From positions 1 through 21,611 of the forward strand of contig QNCE01000008.1 in the NCBI GenBank assembly GCA_003644405.1: DNA of 21,611 bases. The letters are read 5' to 3'. The stretch comes from Candidatus Omnitrophota bacterium (GTDB taxonomy: Bacteria; Omnitrophota; Gorgyraeia; Duberdicusellales; 4484-171). The translations under genes and the position numbers were made by a program. The notes beneath the pieces were generated by a model that searched no databases, was not told the DNA's origin, and was given only the letters and a program-made list of their open reading frames with translations. Below, in pieces: positions 6,831 to 14,779 of this stretch (position 1 is its first letter; the number at the start of each line of letters is the position of its first letter).

Positions 6831-8003
6831 ATGAAAAAAGTCATTTTAGCTTACTCAGGAGGATTAGATACTACTTGTGCTATTAAGTGGCTAAAAGATA
6901 AAGGGTTTAAAGTTGTATGTTTTTCTGCTAATCTAGGGAGTGAATTTTCTCCCCAGGATTTAAAGAAAAGATCTTTACAAAGTGGAACAGAAAAAATTTA
7001 TATTAAAGATTTAAGAAGAGAGTTTGCCTACTTTTATATTCTTCCTGCTTTGAAGGCAGGTGCCTGCTATGAAGGAAAATACCTTTTGTCTACTGCCTTA
7101 GGAAGACCTTTAATTGCTAAATACTTAGTTGAGATTGCTAAGAAAGAAAAGGCTAGCTTTGTTGCTCATGGAGCTACTGCTAAAGGGAACGACCAGGTGA
7201 GATTTGAGGTGAGTATAAGTATATTGAATCCTAATTTAAAGATAATTGCTCCTTTAAGGGAATGGGAATTAAAAAATCGTCAGGAAGAAATCGATTACGC
7301 CAGAAAAAATAAGCTTCCTATAAGAGTTACTAAAGAAAAGCCATATAGTATTGATAAAAACATTTGGGGGCTTAGTATAGAAGGAGGAATTTTAGAAGAT
7401 TTAAAAAAAATTCCTCCCTCCGATTCTTACCTTCTGATGAAGCCTTTAAAAAAGGTTAAGAATAAAGAAAAGTATGTAGAGATAGGCTTTAGGAAAGGCA
7501 TGCCTTTCTCTTTGAATGGTAAAGAGATGGACTTAGTGAGCTTAATAGAGAAGTTGAATTTAATAGGTGGTGAGTGTGGGGTTGGAAGAACCGATTTAAT
7601 TGAAGATAGAGTTGTGGGGATAAAGTCTCGTGAGATTTATGAAGCTCCTGCTGCCTGGATTCTTTATACTGCTCATAAAGAATTGGAAAGTTTAACTCTA
7701 GACAGAGAAACCATCTTCTTTAAAGAGTTAATATCTTTAAAGTATGCTCAGTTAGTTTATCAGGGTTTATGGTTTACTGAATTAAGAAGTTATCTTGATG
7801 CTTTTATTGAAAGGACTCAAAAGAGAGTTTCAGGAAAGATTGGTTTAAGACTTTACAAAGGAAATATTACCGTAGTAAAAAGGAGTTCTCCTAATTCTTT
7901 ATATAAGAGAGAATTAGCTACTTATGGAGATAAAGACTTATTCGATAGAAGCTTCGCTAAGGGATTTATAAAATTGTGGAGTATGCCCTATATAAAATGG
8001 TAG
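6831..8003 (+). CDS. argG: Argininosuccinate synthase
   Basis: ATP-dependent joining of citrulline and aspartate. The 390-residue length is normal. The N-type ATP pyrophosphatase loop AYSGGLDTTCAIKWL occupies residues 8-22. The citrulline/aspartate site block GACYEGKYLLSTALGRPLIAK is followed by VAHGATAKGNDQVRFE, where the usual Gly in GATGKGND is Ala. The GGECGVGRTDLIEDRVVGIKSREIYEAPAA block and the C-terminal SPNSLYKRELATYG are also conserved. It is placed between argF and argH in pathway order, with a 4-base gap before argH. It may draw on the same aspartate pool as dapA and nadX. Confidence 0.97.
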   Translation: MKKVILAYSGGLDTTCAIKWLKDKGFKVVCFSANLGSEFSPQDLKKRSLQSGTEKIYIKDLRREFAYFYILPALKAGACYEGKYLLSTALGRPLIAKYLVEIAKKEKASFVAHGATAKGNDQVRFEVSISILNPNLKIIAPLREWELKNRQEEIDYARKNKLPIRVTKEKPYSIDKNIWGLSIEGGILEDLKKIPPSDSYLLMKPLKKVKNKEKYVEIGFRKGMPFSLNGKEMDLVSLIEKLNLIGGECGVGRTDLIEDRVVGIKSREIYEAPAAWILYTAHKELESLTLDRETIFFKELISLKYAQLVYQGLWFTELRSYLDAFIERTQKRVSGKIGLRLYKGNITVVKRSSPNSLYKRELATYGDKDLFDRSFAKGFIKLWSMPYIKW

Positions 8004-8007
8004 AAAA

Positions 8008-9372
8008 ATGAGTAACAAATTGTGGGGAGGAAGGTTTAAAAAAGACATAGATAAAGATTTTTTTGAGTTTCAGAAGTCAATTGGATTTGACCATCGTTTA
8101 GCTGAATACGACCTCTATCACTCCCTTATTCATATAAGGGTTTTAAGAAAGGCTAAAATTTTATCTTCTGGTGAGTTTCAAGAACTGGATAAGGCTTTAA
8201 GAGGAATATTAAGAGAAGTAAAATCAGGTAAGTTTAAATTTGACCCTCAAGCTGAGGATATCCATACGGATATTCAGAACCGGATAGAAAAAAAGACAAA
8301 AGCAGCTAAGAAGCTTCATACTTTAAGGTCAAGAAATGATCAAATTGTATTTGACGAGAAATGCTATTGTTATAGGGAGGCAGTTTCAATTAAAAATTTA
8401 CTCTCCAAGCTTTTAGATTCTTTGATAACCTTAATAAATAAGTATAAAGGATTTTTTATGGTGGGATACACCCATACCCGGAGAGCTCAAATAGTTTTAT
8501 TCAAAGATTATTTAGGAGCTTTCTATACTATGTTTGTTCAGGATGGAGAAAGAATTGTTAACTTCTTAAAGAGACTTAAAATTTTTATAGGAGCAGGAGC
8601 TTTAGCGGGTACATCTTTGGAGGGCAAATATTACCAAGAGGCAGTAAAGGAGGTTTTTGGAGCGTCTCCTTTGGCTAAAAAAATAATGCCACCAATTAAC
8701 TCTCTTGAGAGTGTTAGCGATCGAGATTTTGTAATTGAGTTTTTAAGTATTATCTCTCTAATACAACTCCATCTTTCTAGATTAGCTAGTGATTTTATTC
8801 TCTATGGAGGTGAAGAATTTTCATTCTTTGAACTTCCTGAAAGTTTTTGCACTGGGTCTTCTTTACTTCCTCATAAAAAAAATCCTGATTTCCTAGAGCT
8901 AGTAAGAGGGCTTACGGGAAAAGTCTACAGTAACTTAGTTTCTGTGTTAGTTATGATGAAAGGACTACCTCTGACTTATAATCGGGACATGCAGTTAAAC
9001 AAAGAGTCTCTATTTTCCTCAGTAGATACAATCAAAGAGGAGTTAAAAATTATGAGTAAATTTATGCCCAAGATTAAGTTAAGTAGAACTAAGATTAATC
9101 AAATCTTGGAGGATGAAAGTTTATATGCTACGGAAATTGCTCAGTTTCTAGTCTATAAAGGAGTGCCTTTTAAAGAAGCTCATCACGTTGTAGGCAAGTT
9201 GATAAGTTACTCTCAGAGAAAGAAGCTGAAGATAAAAGATATGCCTAATGAGTTAATTAAAAGTTTTCACAGTAAATTGAACCAAAAAGAACTAATAAAG
9301 ATAATGACTCCTGAGTATGTGGTTTCATCAAGAAAATCCACTTCCAGAAAGTTTTCCACACCTAAACTGTAA
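8008..9372 (+). CDS. argH: Argininosuccinate lyase
   Basis: Last arginine step, splitting argininosuccinate into arginine and fumarate; fumarase/aspartase superfamily. It is 454 residues. Landmarks are KLWGGRFKK at the N-terminus, EDIHTDIQNRI, LHTLRSRNDQI (usually HTxRSRNDQV), VGYTHTRRAQIVLF (usually GYTHLQRAQPV, catalytic His retained), and the superfamily signature GSSLLPHKKNPD with the catalytic Ser loop. Several normally strict positions around the GYTH block vary (Gln to Arg, Pro to Ile). The C-terminus ends TPEYVVSSRKSTSRKFSTPKL: the usual GGT motif after SSRKS is lost and the final helix is missing or very short. It is still likely functional, since the catalytic blocks remain. lysA begins 1 base after the stop. 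Confidence 0.94.
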   Translation: MSNKLWGGRFKKDIDKDFFEFQKSIGFDHRLAEYDLYHSLIHIRVLRKAKILSSGEFQELDKALRGILREVKSGKFKFDPQAEDIHTDIQNRIEKKTKAAKKLHTLRSRNDQIVFDEKCYCYREAVSIKNLLSKLLDSLITLINKYKGFFMVGYTHTRRAQIVLFKDYLGAFYTMFVQDGERIVNFLKRLKIFIGAGALAGTSLEGKYYQEAVKEVFGASPLAKKIMPPINSLESVSDRDFVIEFLSIISLIQLHLSRLASDFILYGGEEFSFFELPESFCTGSSLLPHKKNPDFLELVRGLTGKVYSNLVSVLVMMKGLPLTYNRDMQLNKESLFSSVDTIKEELKIMSKFMPKIKLSRTKINQILEDESLYATEIAQFLVYKGVPFKEAHHVVGKLISYSQRKKLKIKDMPNELIKSFHSKLNQKELIKIMTPEYVVSSRKSTSRKFSTPKL

Positions 9373-9373
9373 A

Positions 9374-10636
9374 ATGCACTACTTTATTTTTATCAAAAAC
9401 CAACTTTACTGCGAAGATTTAAAAGTTTATGATTTAGCAAAAGAATTTGGTACACCTCTTTACGTTTACAGTAAGAAGACTATTTTAGACCATTTTTTTA
9501 AGATCAAAAGAGCTTTCTCCTCGATAAAACCCATTATATGTTATTCAGTAAAAGCAAACTCTAACCTTTCCATTTTAAAACTTTTAGTTAAACATGGTTC
9601 AGGATTAGATATTGTTTCAGGAGGAGAGTTGTACCGGGCTAAGATAATAGGCTGTCCTCCTAAAAGAATAGTCTACGCTTCTGTGGGTAAAACCGATGAG
9701 GAGATAAAGGATGGAGTAAAGTATGGTATTCTTATGTTTAATGTTGAGTCTCTAGCAGAATTAGAGAAAATAGATAATATTGCTAATCGTTTAAGAAGGA
9801 AAGTGGATATAGGTTTAAGGATTAATCCTGATATTGAGTCGAAAACTCATGAGTACATTGTTACAGGTAAGAAAGAAAGTAAATTTGGTATGGATTTTCA
9901 TACGATTGAGTCTGTGTTTATAAATAGAGTTAACTATCCTAATTTAAATATAGTAGGACTGCATATTCATATTGGATCGCAGATTACGCAAGCTGCTCCT
10001 TTTATAAAAGCCATAAAGAAAGTACTAAACTTGCTTAAAAAATTAGAAAAGAAAAGTAGCTTGAAGTATTTCAATATTGGTGGGGGATTAGGGATTACTT
10101 ACGATAAAGAGAAGCCTCAAACAGCTAAAGATTTTGCTAGAAGAGTAATTCCTTTACTTAAAGAGTGTGGATTAAAGATAATTTTGGAGCCAGGTAGATT
10201 TATTGTGGGTAATGCCGGTATACTGGTTACTAAAGTTTTATACTTAAAAGATACCCCTAAGAAAAGATTTATCATCGTAGATGCTGGAATGAATGATTTA
10301 ATAAGACCTGCACTTTATAACGCTTACCATAGAATTGTTCCCCTATGTAGAAATGTAAAACTAAAAAGAAAGAGTTTAAAACCTGCAGATATTGTAGGTC
10401 CTATTTGTGAGACTTCAGACTTTTTAGGAAAAGATAGATTTATAGAAGCTCGGGAAAATAGCTACTTAGCAGTATTAGGATGTGGTGCCTATGGGTTTAC
10501 CATGAGTTCAAATTATAACTCTCGGAGGAGGGCAGCGGAAGTTTTGGTGGATGGAAAGAAAGTTTATCTTATAAGAAAAAGGGAAAGCTATAAGGATTTG
10601 GTAGATAAGGAGATAAATTTGTTAAACCCCAGATGA
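9374..10636 (+). CDS. lysA: Diaminopimelate decarboxylase
   Basis: PLP enzyme converting meso-DAP to L-lysine, the last step of lysine synthesis. From ATG 9374 it has 420 residues, the normal size. The Schiff-base lysine is Lys60 in CYSVKANSN. Also present are GLDIVSGGEL, the HIHIGSQ PLP-phosphate region, the glycine loop NIGGGLGI, EPGRFIVGNAG and the substrate-site GPICETSDFLGKDR with the catalytic Cys supplied in trans across the dimer. The frame is open upstream to an ATG at 9317, but that would add 19 unconserved residues lying over argH. The MHYF start at 9374 matches family N-termini and directly follows the argH stop. It overlaps dapF by 4 bases (ATGA). Confidence 0.97.
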   Translation: MHYFIFIKNQLYCEDLKVYDLAKEFGTPLYVYSKKTILDHFFKIKRAFSSIKPIICYSVKANSNLSILKLLVKHGSGLDIVSGGELYRAKIIGCPPKRIVYASVGKTDEEIKDGVKYGILMFNVESLAELEKIDNIANRLRRKVDIGLRINPDIESKTHEYIVTGKKESKFGMDFHTIESVFINRVNYPNLNIVGLHIHIGSQITQAAPFIKAIKKVLNLLKKLEKKSSLKYFNIGGGLGITYDKEKPQTAKDFARRVIPLLKECGLKIILEPGRFIVGNAGILVTKVLYLKDTPKKRFIIVDAGMNDLIRPALYNAYHRIVPLCRNVKLKRKSLKPADIVGPICETSDFLGKDRFIEARENSYLAVLGCGAYGFTMSSNYNSRRRAAEVLVDGKKVYLIRKRESYKDLVDKEINLLNPR

Positions 10637-11460
10637 AGAGAATAAAATTTTTCAAATTGGAGGCAAGTAGCAATGATTTCATCCTGCTTGATAACCGGAA
10701 GCAGAATTTAAATTTAGATTACAAAAATTTTGCTAAAAAGTATTGTGCAAGGAGAATAGGAGTTGGGGCAGATGGATTGCTAATAATTGAGCCTTCTCAA
10801 GTAGGAATAGTTAAGATGAGAATATTTAACCCTGATGGAAGTGAAGCGGAGATGTGTGGTAACGGTTCTCGGTGTGTAGGTTTATGGTTAAAATTAGAGG
10901 GAGGATATAGAAAGAAAAAAACCATGAGAGTAGAGACGAAGGTAGGAATTATAGAGATAGCTGTAAGTTCTTCCCAGGAGATTAAGATAAAAATGATTGA
11001 CCCTTTTGATTTGAAGTTAGATTTACCAGTGAAAATCTTTAAAAGAACGGTAAAGGTGAACTACGTAAATACGGGAGTTCCTCATGCTGTTATTTTTGTT
11101 GAGGGTTTAGAGGGAATTAATGTAGAGAAAATAGGAAGAGCGATCCGTTTTCATAAAAAATTTTCTCCTCAAGGAACAAATGTTGATTTTGTAGAGTTTG
11201 GAGGCAGTAATTTAATAATGGTCAGAACTTACGAGAGGGGAGTGGAAGGGGAAACGTTGGCTTGTGGAACAGGAATAGTAGCCTCTGCTGTAGTAGCTAG
11301 TCTAAAATTAGGTATAGAGAGGAAAGTAAAGGCGAAAACAAAGAGCGGAGAAGTGTTAGAGGTTCACTTTAAGAATGAGAGGGGAAAATTTAGTGAGGTG
11401 TGGCTTGAAGGAGGTGCTAATTTAGTATATAAGGGAGAAATTACTTTAAAAGGAGGTTAA
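10633..11460 (+). CDS. dapF: Diaminopimelate epimerase
   Basis: Cofactor-free epimerase turning LL-DAP into meso-DAP, the form used for peptidoglycan and for LysA. It has 275 residues and the two-fold epimerase layout. Both catalytic cysteines are present: Cys75 in EAEMCGNGSRC and Cys211 in GETLACGTG. The N-terminal block reads KLEASSNDFILLDN instead of the usual GxGNDF, but Asn-Asp-Phe is kept. GADGLLII and YERGVEGETLACGTG are intact. It overlaps lysA at ATGA. Its last codons contain the strong ribosome binding site of dapA. Context and residues agree; the assignment is secure. Confidence 0.97.
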   Translation: MKRIKFFKLEASSNDFILLDNRKQNLNLDYKNFAKKYCARRIGVGADGLLIIEPSQVGIVKMRIFNPDGSEAEMCGNGSRCVGLWLKLEGGYRKKKTMRVETKVGIIEIAVSSSQEIKIKMIDPFDLKLDLPVKIFKRTVKVNYVNTGVPHAVIFVEGLEGINVEKIGRAIRFHKKFSPQGTNVDFVEFGGSNLIMVRTYERGVEGETLACGTGIVASAVVASLKLGIERKVKAKTKSGEVLEVHFKNERGKFSEVWLEGGANLVYKGEITLKGG

Positions 11461-11461
11461 T
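11449..11461 (+). promoter_or_regulatory. Strong Shine-Dalgarno site of dapA
   Basis: AAAGGAGG at 11449-11456 lies 5 bases before the dapA ATG at 11462 and overlaps the end of dapF. It is a near-perfect anti-SD match and stands out because argC and rplM have none, suggesting dapA can load ribosomes on its own. Confidence 0.8.
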
Positions 11462-12343
11462 ATGTTTACAGGAAGCATTGTAGCTTTAGTTACACCTTTT
11501 AAAAAAAATATGCAAGTCAATGAGGAGCGCTTGCGTTTCTTGATAAACTGGCATATTAAGAACAAGACCGATGCTATTTTAGTCTGCGGTACAACAGGTG
11601 AGAGCGCAACCTTAACCCATGATGAACATAAAAGAGTAATAAAGGTAGCGGTAGAAGAAGCGAAGGGTAAAATTCCTATAATTGCTGGAGCAGGGTCAAA
11701 TTCAACTCAGGAAGCTTTGGATTTAGCAGAGTTTGCAAGGAGGGTAAAAGCAAATGCTATTTTAGTAATTACTCCTTATTACAATAAGCCTACTCAAGAA
11801 GGTTTATACTGGCACTATAAGAAGATCGCTATCCAGGTAAAATTACCTCTGATTATCTATAATGTCCCATCCCGCACAGGGATAAATATATTTCCTGAGA
11901 CGGTAGTAAGACTTTACAAAGAATGCAAAAGTATAATTGGAATAAAAGAAGCTAGCGGAAACTTAGATCAAATTACTAAACTTATGAGTTTGGTTGACAG
12001 AAAATTTCTACTTCTTTCGGGGAGTGATGAATTAACTCTACCTATAATGTCTGTAGGAGGTAAAGGTGTAATTTCGGTTTTAGCAAATATAATGCCTAAA
12101 GAAACCCACTCTTTGGTAGAAAGTTTCCTGAAAGGTAATTTAGAAAAGGCTAAAAAGCTTCAGCTAGAGTTATACCCTCTTATTAAAGCTTTGTTTATAG
12201 AGACAAATCCTATCCCAGTAAAAACCGCTTTGGGTGCTATGGGTTTAATTGATCCTATTTTAAGGCTTCCTCTGTGTAAGATGCGGAAAGAGAACGAAGA
12301 AAAGTTGATTAATATTCTTAAAAACTACAATCTTATTTCTTAA
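11462..12343 (+). CDS. dapA: 4-hydroxy-tetrahydrodipicolinate synthase
   Basis: Condenses pyruvate with aspartate semialdehyde, the first committed step to DAP and lysine. It is a 293-residue TIM barrel of the DapA/NAL family. The Schiff-base lysine is Lys162 in GIKEASGN. VCGTTGESATLTHDEH (pyruvate carboxylate binding), VITPYYNKPTQEG and IIYNVPSRTGINI (Tyr of the proton relay and Arg for aspartate semialdehyde) support true DapA rather than another aldolase of the family. Its place between dapF and dapB settles the role. It has a strong Shine-Dalgarno sequence. Lysine sensitivity cannot be judged by eye. Confidence 0.97.
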   Translation: MFTGSIVALVTPFKKNMQVNEERLRFLINWHIKNKTDAILVCGTTGESATLTHDEHKRVIKVAVEEAKGKIPIIAGAGSNSTQEALDLAEFARRVKANAILVITPYYNKPTQEGLYWHYKKIAIQVKLPLIIYNVPSRTGINIFPETVVRLYKECKSIIGIKEASGNLDQITKLMSLVDRKFLLLSGSDELTLPIMSVGGKGVISVLANIMPKETHSLVESFLKGNLEKAKKLQLELYPLIKALFIETNPIPVKTALGAMGLIDPILRLPLCKMRKENEEKLINILKNYNLIS

Positions 12344-12345
12344 AA

Positions 12346-12355
12346 AGGAGGAGGA
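12346..12355 (+). promoter_or_regulatory. Shine-Dalgarno site that decides the GTG start of dapB
   Basis: AGGAGG at 12346-12351 lies 4 bases before a GTG at 12356. It supports GTG as the start codon, since the conserved GVSGARGRMGQ nucleotide-binding loop begins only five codons later. Confidence 0.75.
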
Positions 12356-13075
12356 GTGATTAGAATTGGTGTGAGTGGAGCAAGGGGGAGAATGGGGCAG
12401 AGGATAATTACTCTGAGTAAGGAAGATAGAGATTTAAAGATAGTTTTTGGATTAGAGAGGAAAGGCCATCCTGATGTGGGGAAGGTTTTTGGAGAAGTAG
12501 AGATAATTGATGATTCTGCACGGATAAAAGAGTGTGATTGTTTAATAGAGTTTACTACCCCTTTGGCAACAGTAGAGCATCTCCCTTACTTAGTTAAATT
12601 TGAAAAATGTGCAGTGATTGGGACCACTGGCCTAAATGAAGGTCAACAGAAGATGATAGAAGAAGCTTCTCAAAAGATTCCTATAGTCTTTTCTCCCAAT
12701 ATGAGTGTAGGGGTTAATCTCTTATTTAAGCTGATAAGAGATGCAGCTTGTGTCTTAAAAGATTATAAAGTTTATATTCAGGAAACACACCATCTTCACA
12801 AAAAAGATGCTCCTTCAGGGACTGCCAAAAGAATAGCCCAGATTTTAAATGAAGAAGGTTTCTCTATAAAGGCAGAGGATATAAAGGCAGAGAGAATAGA
12901 TGAAGTTGTGGGAGATCATAAAGTTATTTTTGAAAGCAATCTAGATAGATTAGAGTTCTTTCATTCTGCCAAAACTCGGGATATTTTTGCTCAAGGAGCT
13001 TTGGTGGCTGCTAAATGGGTAGTAGGCAAACCACCAAAGTTATACTCTATGGGGGACGTTCTTTTCAAAGGTTAG
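12356..13075 (+). CDS. dapB: 4-hydroxy-tetrahydrodipicolinate reductase
   Basis: NAD(P)H-dependent reduction to tetrahydrodipicolinate. It has 239 residues, shorter than the 273 of E. coli but within the range of compact DapB forms. Motifs are the Rossmann loop GVSGARGRMGQ (residues 5-15), IGTTGL, FSPNMSVGVNLLF and the catalytic ETHHLHKKDAPSGTAKRI with the His pair, Lys and substrate-binding PSGTA. The C-terminal EFFHSAKTRDIFAQGALVAAKWV matches the tetramerisation end. The start is GTG with a good Shine-Dalgarno site. dapL follows after 4 bases; its substrate is the DapB product. Confidence 0.97.
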   Translation: MIRIGVSGARGRMGQRIITLSKEDRDLKIVFGLERKGHPDVGKVFGEVEIIDDSARIKECDCLIEFTTPLATVEHLPYLVKFEKCAVIGTTGLNEGQQKMIEEASQKIPIVFSPNMSVGVNLLFKLIRDAACVLKDYKVYIQETHHLHKKDAPSGTAKRIAQILNEEGFSIKAEDIKAERIDEVVGDHKVIFESNLDRLEFFHSAKTRDIFAQGALVAAKWVVGKPPKLYSMGDVLFKG

Positions 13076-13079
13076 AAAT

Positions 13080-14258
13080 ATGAAAAAGATAAAAATTTCT
13101 TCTAGACTAAAAAAACTACCTCCTTATCTATTTGCAGAGATTGATAGGGAAAAGCACTACTTAGAGAAAAGGGGAGTTAGTTTAATTGATTTGAGTATTG
13201 GCGATCCTGATATCACTGTTTCTAAAAGGGCAATAGATATTCTTTATAAATCGGCAAAGATAAAGGAAAATCAGAAGTATGCCTTAGATAAAGGTAAATT
13301 AAACTTACGCAGGGCAATTAGGAGATGGATTAATAAGAGATTCAGGGTGCAGTTGGACGAAGAAAAGGAAGTTTTACCTCTCATAGGTTCAAAGGAGGGG
13401 CTAGTACATTTTCCTCTAGGTTTTGTAAATAAAGATGAGTATATAATTATTCCTTCTCCGAGTTATCCGGGTTATCGAGGAGCAGCAATATTAGCAGAGG
13501 CAAAAATCTATGAAGTTGAACTAAGAGAGGAAAATCAATTTTTACCTGATTTAGACAAAATTCCTTTAACGATAAGAAATAAAGCTAAGATGATTTATGT
13601 TAACTATCCTAACAATCCTACCACTGCTTTAGCACCGAAACAATTTTTAGAAAAACTGGTTAAATTCTGTGTAAAGTATGGAATAATTATTGCTTATGAT
13701 AATGCTTACTCAGAGATCTATTTTGACCAAAGACCTTTAAGTATTTTAGAGATTAAAGGAGCGAAAGAAATAGCTTTAGAATTTCATTCTTTCTCTAAAA
13801 CTTTCTGTATGACAGGTTTTAGAATCGGTTGGGCATGTGGTAACAAGAAGTTAGTAGAGGGTCTTCTTAAGGTAAAGACTAATATTGACTCAGGAATATT
13901 TGGTGCAATTCAGGAATGCGCTCGTTTTTGTTTAGAAAAAGAAGGTAATTTCGTTAGGGATTTAAGAAAGATTATTAGGGAGAGAAGAGATCTCTTTGTG
14001 GAAGGTTTAAGAGAAAATAACTGGCGTAAAGTTTATGCGGATGCTACCTTTTATGTTTGGGCAAAGCTTCCTAAGCGGTTTAAATCATCTATAGAGTTCA
14101 CCAAATACTTACTTAAAGAAAGAAGGATAGTTGCTACTCCTGGAGTAGGATTTGGAAAATGTGGTGAAGGATTTATTAGGTTTTCTTTGACTGTAGACAA
14201 ACAAAAACTTATTAAAGCGCTTGCTTTACTTAAAAATAGGTTAATATTAACAATTTGA
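13080..14258 (+). CDS. dapL: LL-diaminopimelate aminotransferase
   Basis: Fold type I PLP aminotransferase that converts tetrahydrodipicolinate to LL-DAP in one step with glutamate, bypassing the acylated DapD-DapC-DapE route. It has 392 residues. Landmarks are RLKKLPPYLFAEIDREK and LIDLSIGDPDITV at the N-terminus, IGSKEGLVHFPLGFVN, IPSPSYPGYRGA, VNYPNNPTTALA (substrate carboxylate region) and EFHSFSKTFCMTGFRIGWA with the PLP lysine at Lys240. The SKTFCMTGFRIG block and KLPPYLF start separate it from plain aspartate aminotransferases. Operon context (dapF-dapA-dapB-dapL, no dapD/dapE) strengthens the call. A broad-specificity aminotransferase is the main alternative. Confidence 0.93.
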   Translation: MKKIKISSRLKKLPPYLFAEIDREKHYLEKRGVSLIDLSIGDPDITVSKRAIDILYKSAKIKENQKYALDKGKLNLRRAIRRWINKRFRVQLDEEKEVLPLIGSKEGLVHFPLGFVNKDEYIIIPSPSYPGYRGAAILAEAKIYEVELREENQFLPDLDKIPLTIRNKAKMIYVNYPNNPTTALAPKQFLEKLVKFCVKYGIIIAYDNAYSEIYFDQRPLSILEIKGAKEIALEFHSFSKTFCMTGFRIGWACGNKKLVEGLLKVKTNIDSGIFGAIQECARFCLEKEGNFVRDLRKIIRERRDLFVEGLRENNWRKVYADATFYVWAKLPKRFKSSIEFTKYLLKERRIVATPGVGFGKCGEGFIRFSLTVDKQKLIKALALLKNRLILTI

Positions 14259-14332
14259 AGTAAAGCTTCATTAAGTTATATCTATAAAAATTAATACCCA
14301 GCATAAGAACTAATTTCATTTCTGGTGTATCA
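14259..14332 (+). other. Spacer between dapL and folK; possible weak promoter
   Basis: This 74-base gap is the only real break between 1744 and the right edge. TTGAAG at 14255-14260 (over the dapL stop) and TATATC at 14277-14282 are 16 bases apart and could be a weak promoter. TGAAG at 14256-14260 pairs with CTTCA at 14266-14270 as a 5-base hairpin without a following T-run, so it is a poor terminator. The run may continue through or restart here; sequence alone does not decide. Confidence 0.3.
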
Positions 14333-14779
14333 ATGGTAGAGGTGTTTGTTGGTATTGGTTCTAATTTAGGGAATAGGAGAGAAAATATAAAAAAAGCAAT
14401 AGGATATTTAGAAGAAGATTCAAGGATAGTTATCGAAAAGATATCTTCGGTAATTGAAACAGAACCCTTAGGTGGCCCTCCTCAAGGTAAATATTTAAAT
14501 GGAGTAATAAAAATAAAGACAGATTACTCACCTAAGGAATTATTGGGAGTTTTACAAAGAATAGAAAAAAGGATGGGTAGAAAAAGAGAAGTTAGATTTG
14601 GTCCTCGGGTAATTGATTTAGACATCCTTCTCTATGGGGAGGAAATTATCGATGATCCTGAGTTAAAGATACCACATCCTCGGATGTTCGAGCGAGAGTT
14701 TGTGTTAGGTCCCTTATTTGAACTTGAGCCAGGTATAGAGAAGGTACTAAAGAAGATAACCGAAAAACTTAGAAGATGA
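14333..14779 (+). CDS. folK: 6-hydroxymethyl-7,8-dihydropterin pyrophosphokinase
   Basis: Transfers pyrophosphate from ATP to hydroxymethyl-dihydropterin in folate synthesis. The stand-alone 148-residue length is normal. FVGIGSNLGNRRENI lies at the N-terminus, VIETEPLGGPPQGKYLNGVI carries the pterin-site residues, and the family signature KREVRFGPRVIDLDILLYG contains the two metal-binding Asp residues (DLD). IPHPRMFEREFVLGPL completes the fold. No folP or folB fusion is present. Its 3' end overlaps panC by 4 bases (ATGA), tying it to cofactor genes rather than to the lysine block upstream. Confidence 0.96.
   Translation: MVEVFVGIGSNLGNRRENIKKAIGYLEEDSRIVIEKISSVIETEPLGGPPQGKYLNGVIKIKTDYSPKELLGVLQRIEKRMGRKREVRFGPRVIDLDILLYGEEIIDDPELKIPHPRMFEREFVLGPLFELEPGIEKVLKKITEKLRR

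Noticed and set aside
9317..9373. ATG 9317 as the lysA start
   Set aside because: The 19 added residues lie entirely over argH and resemble no DAP decarboxylase N-terminus; ATG 9374 starts at the conserved MHYF.
14295..14329. Bulged hairpin (TACCCAG with CTGGTGTA) just before folK as a riboswitch or regulatory stem
   Set aside because: Only seven pairs with a bulge and a 20-base AU-rich loop; no known riboswitch core and well within chance for this composition.
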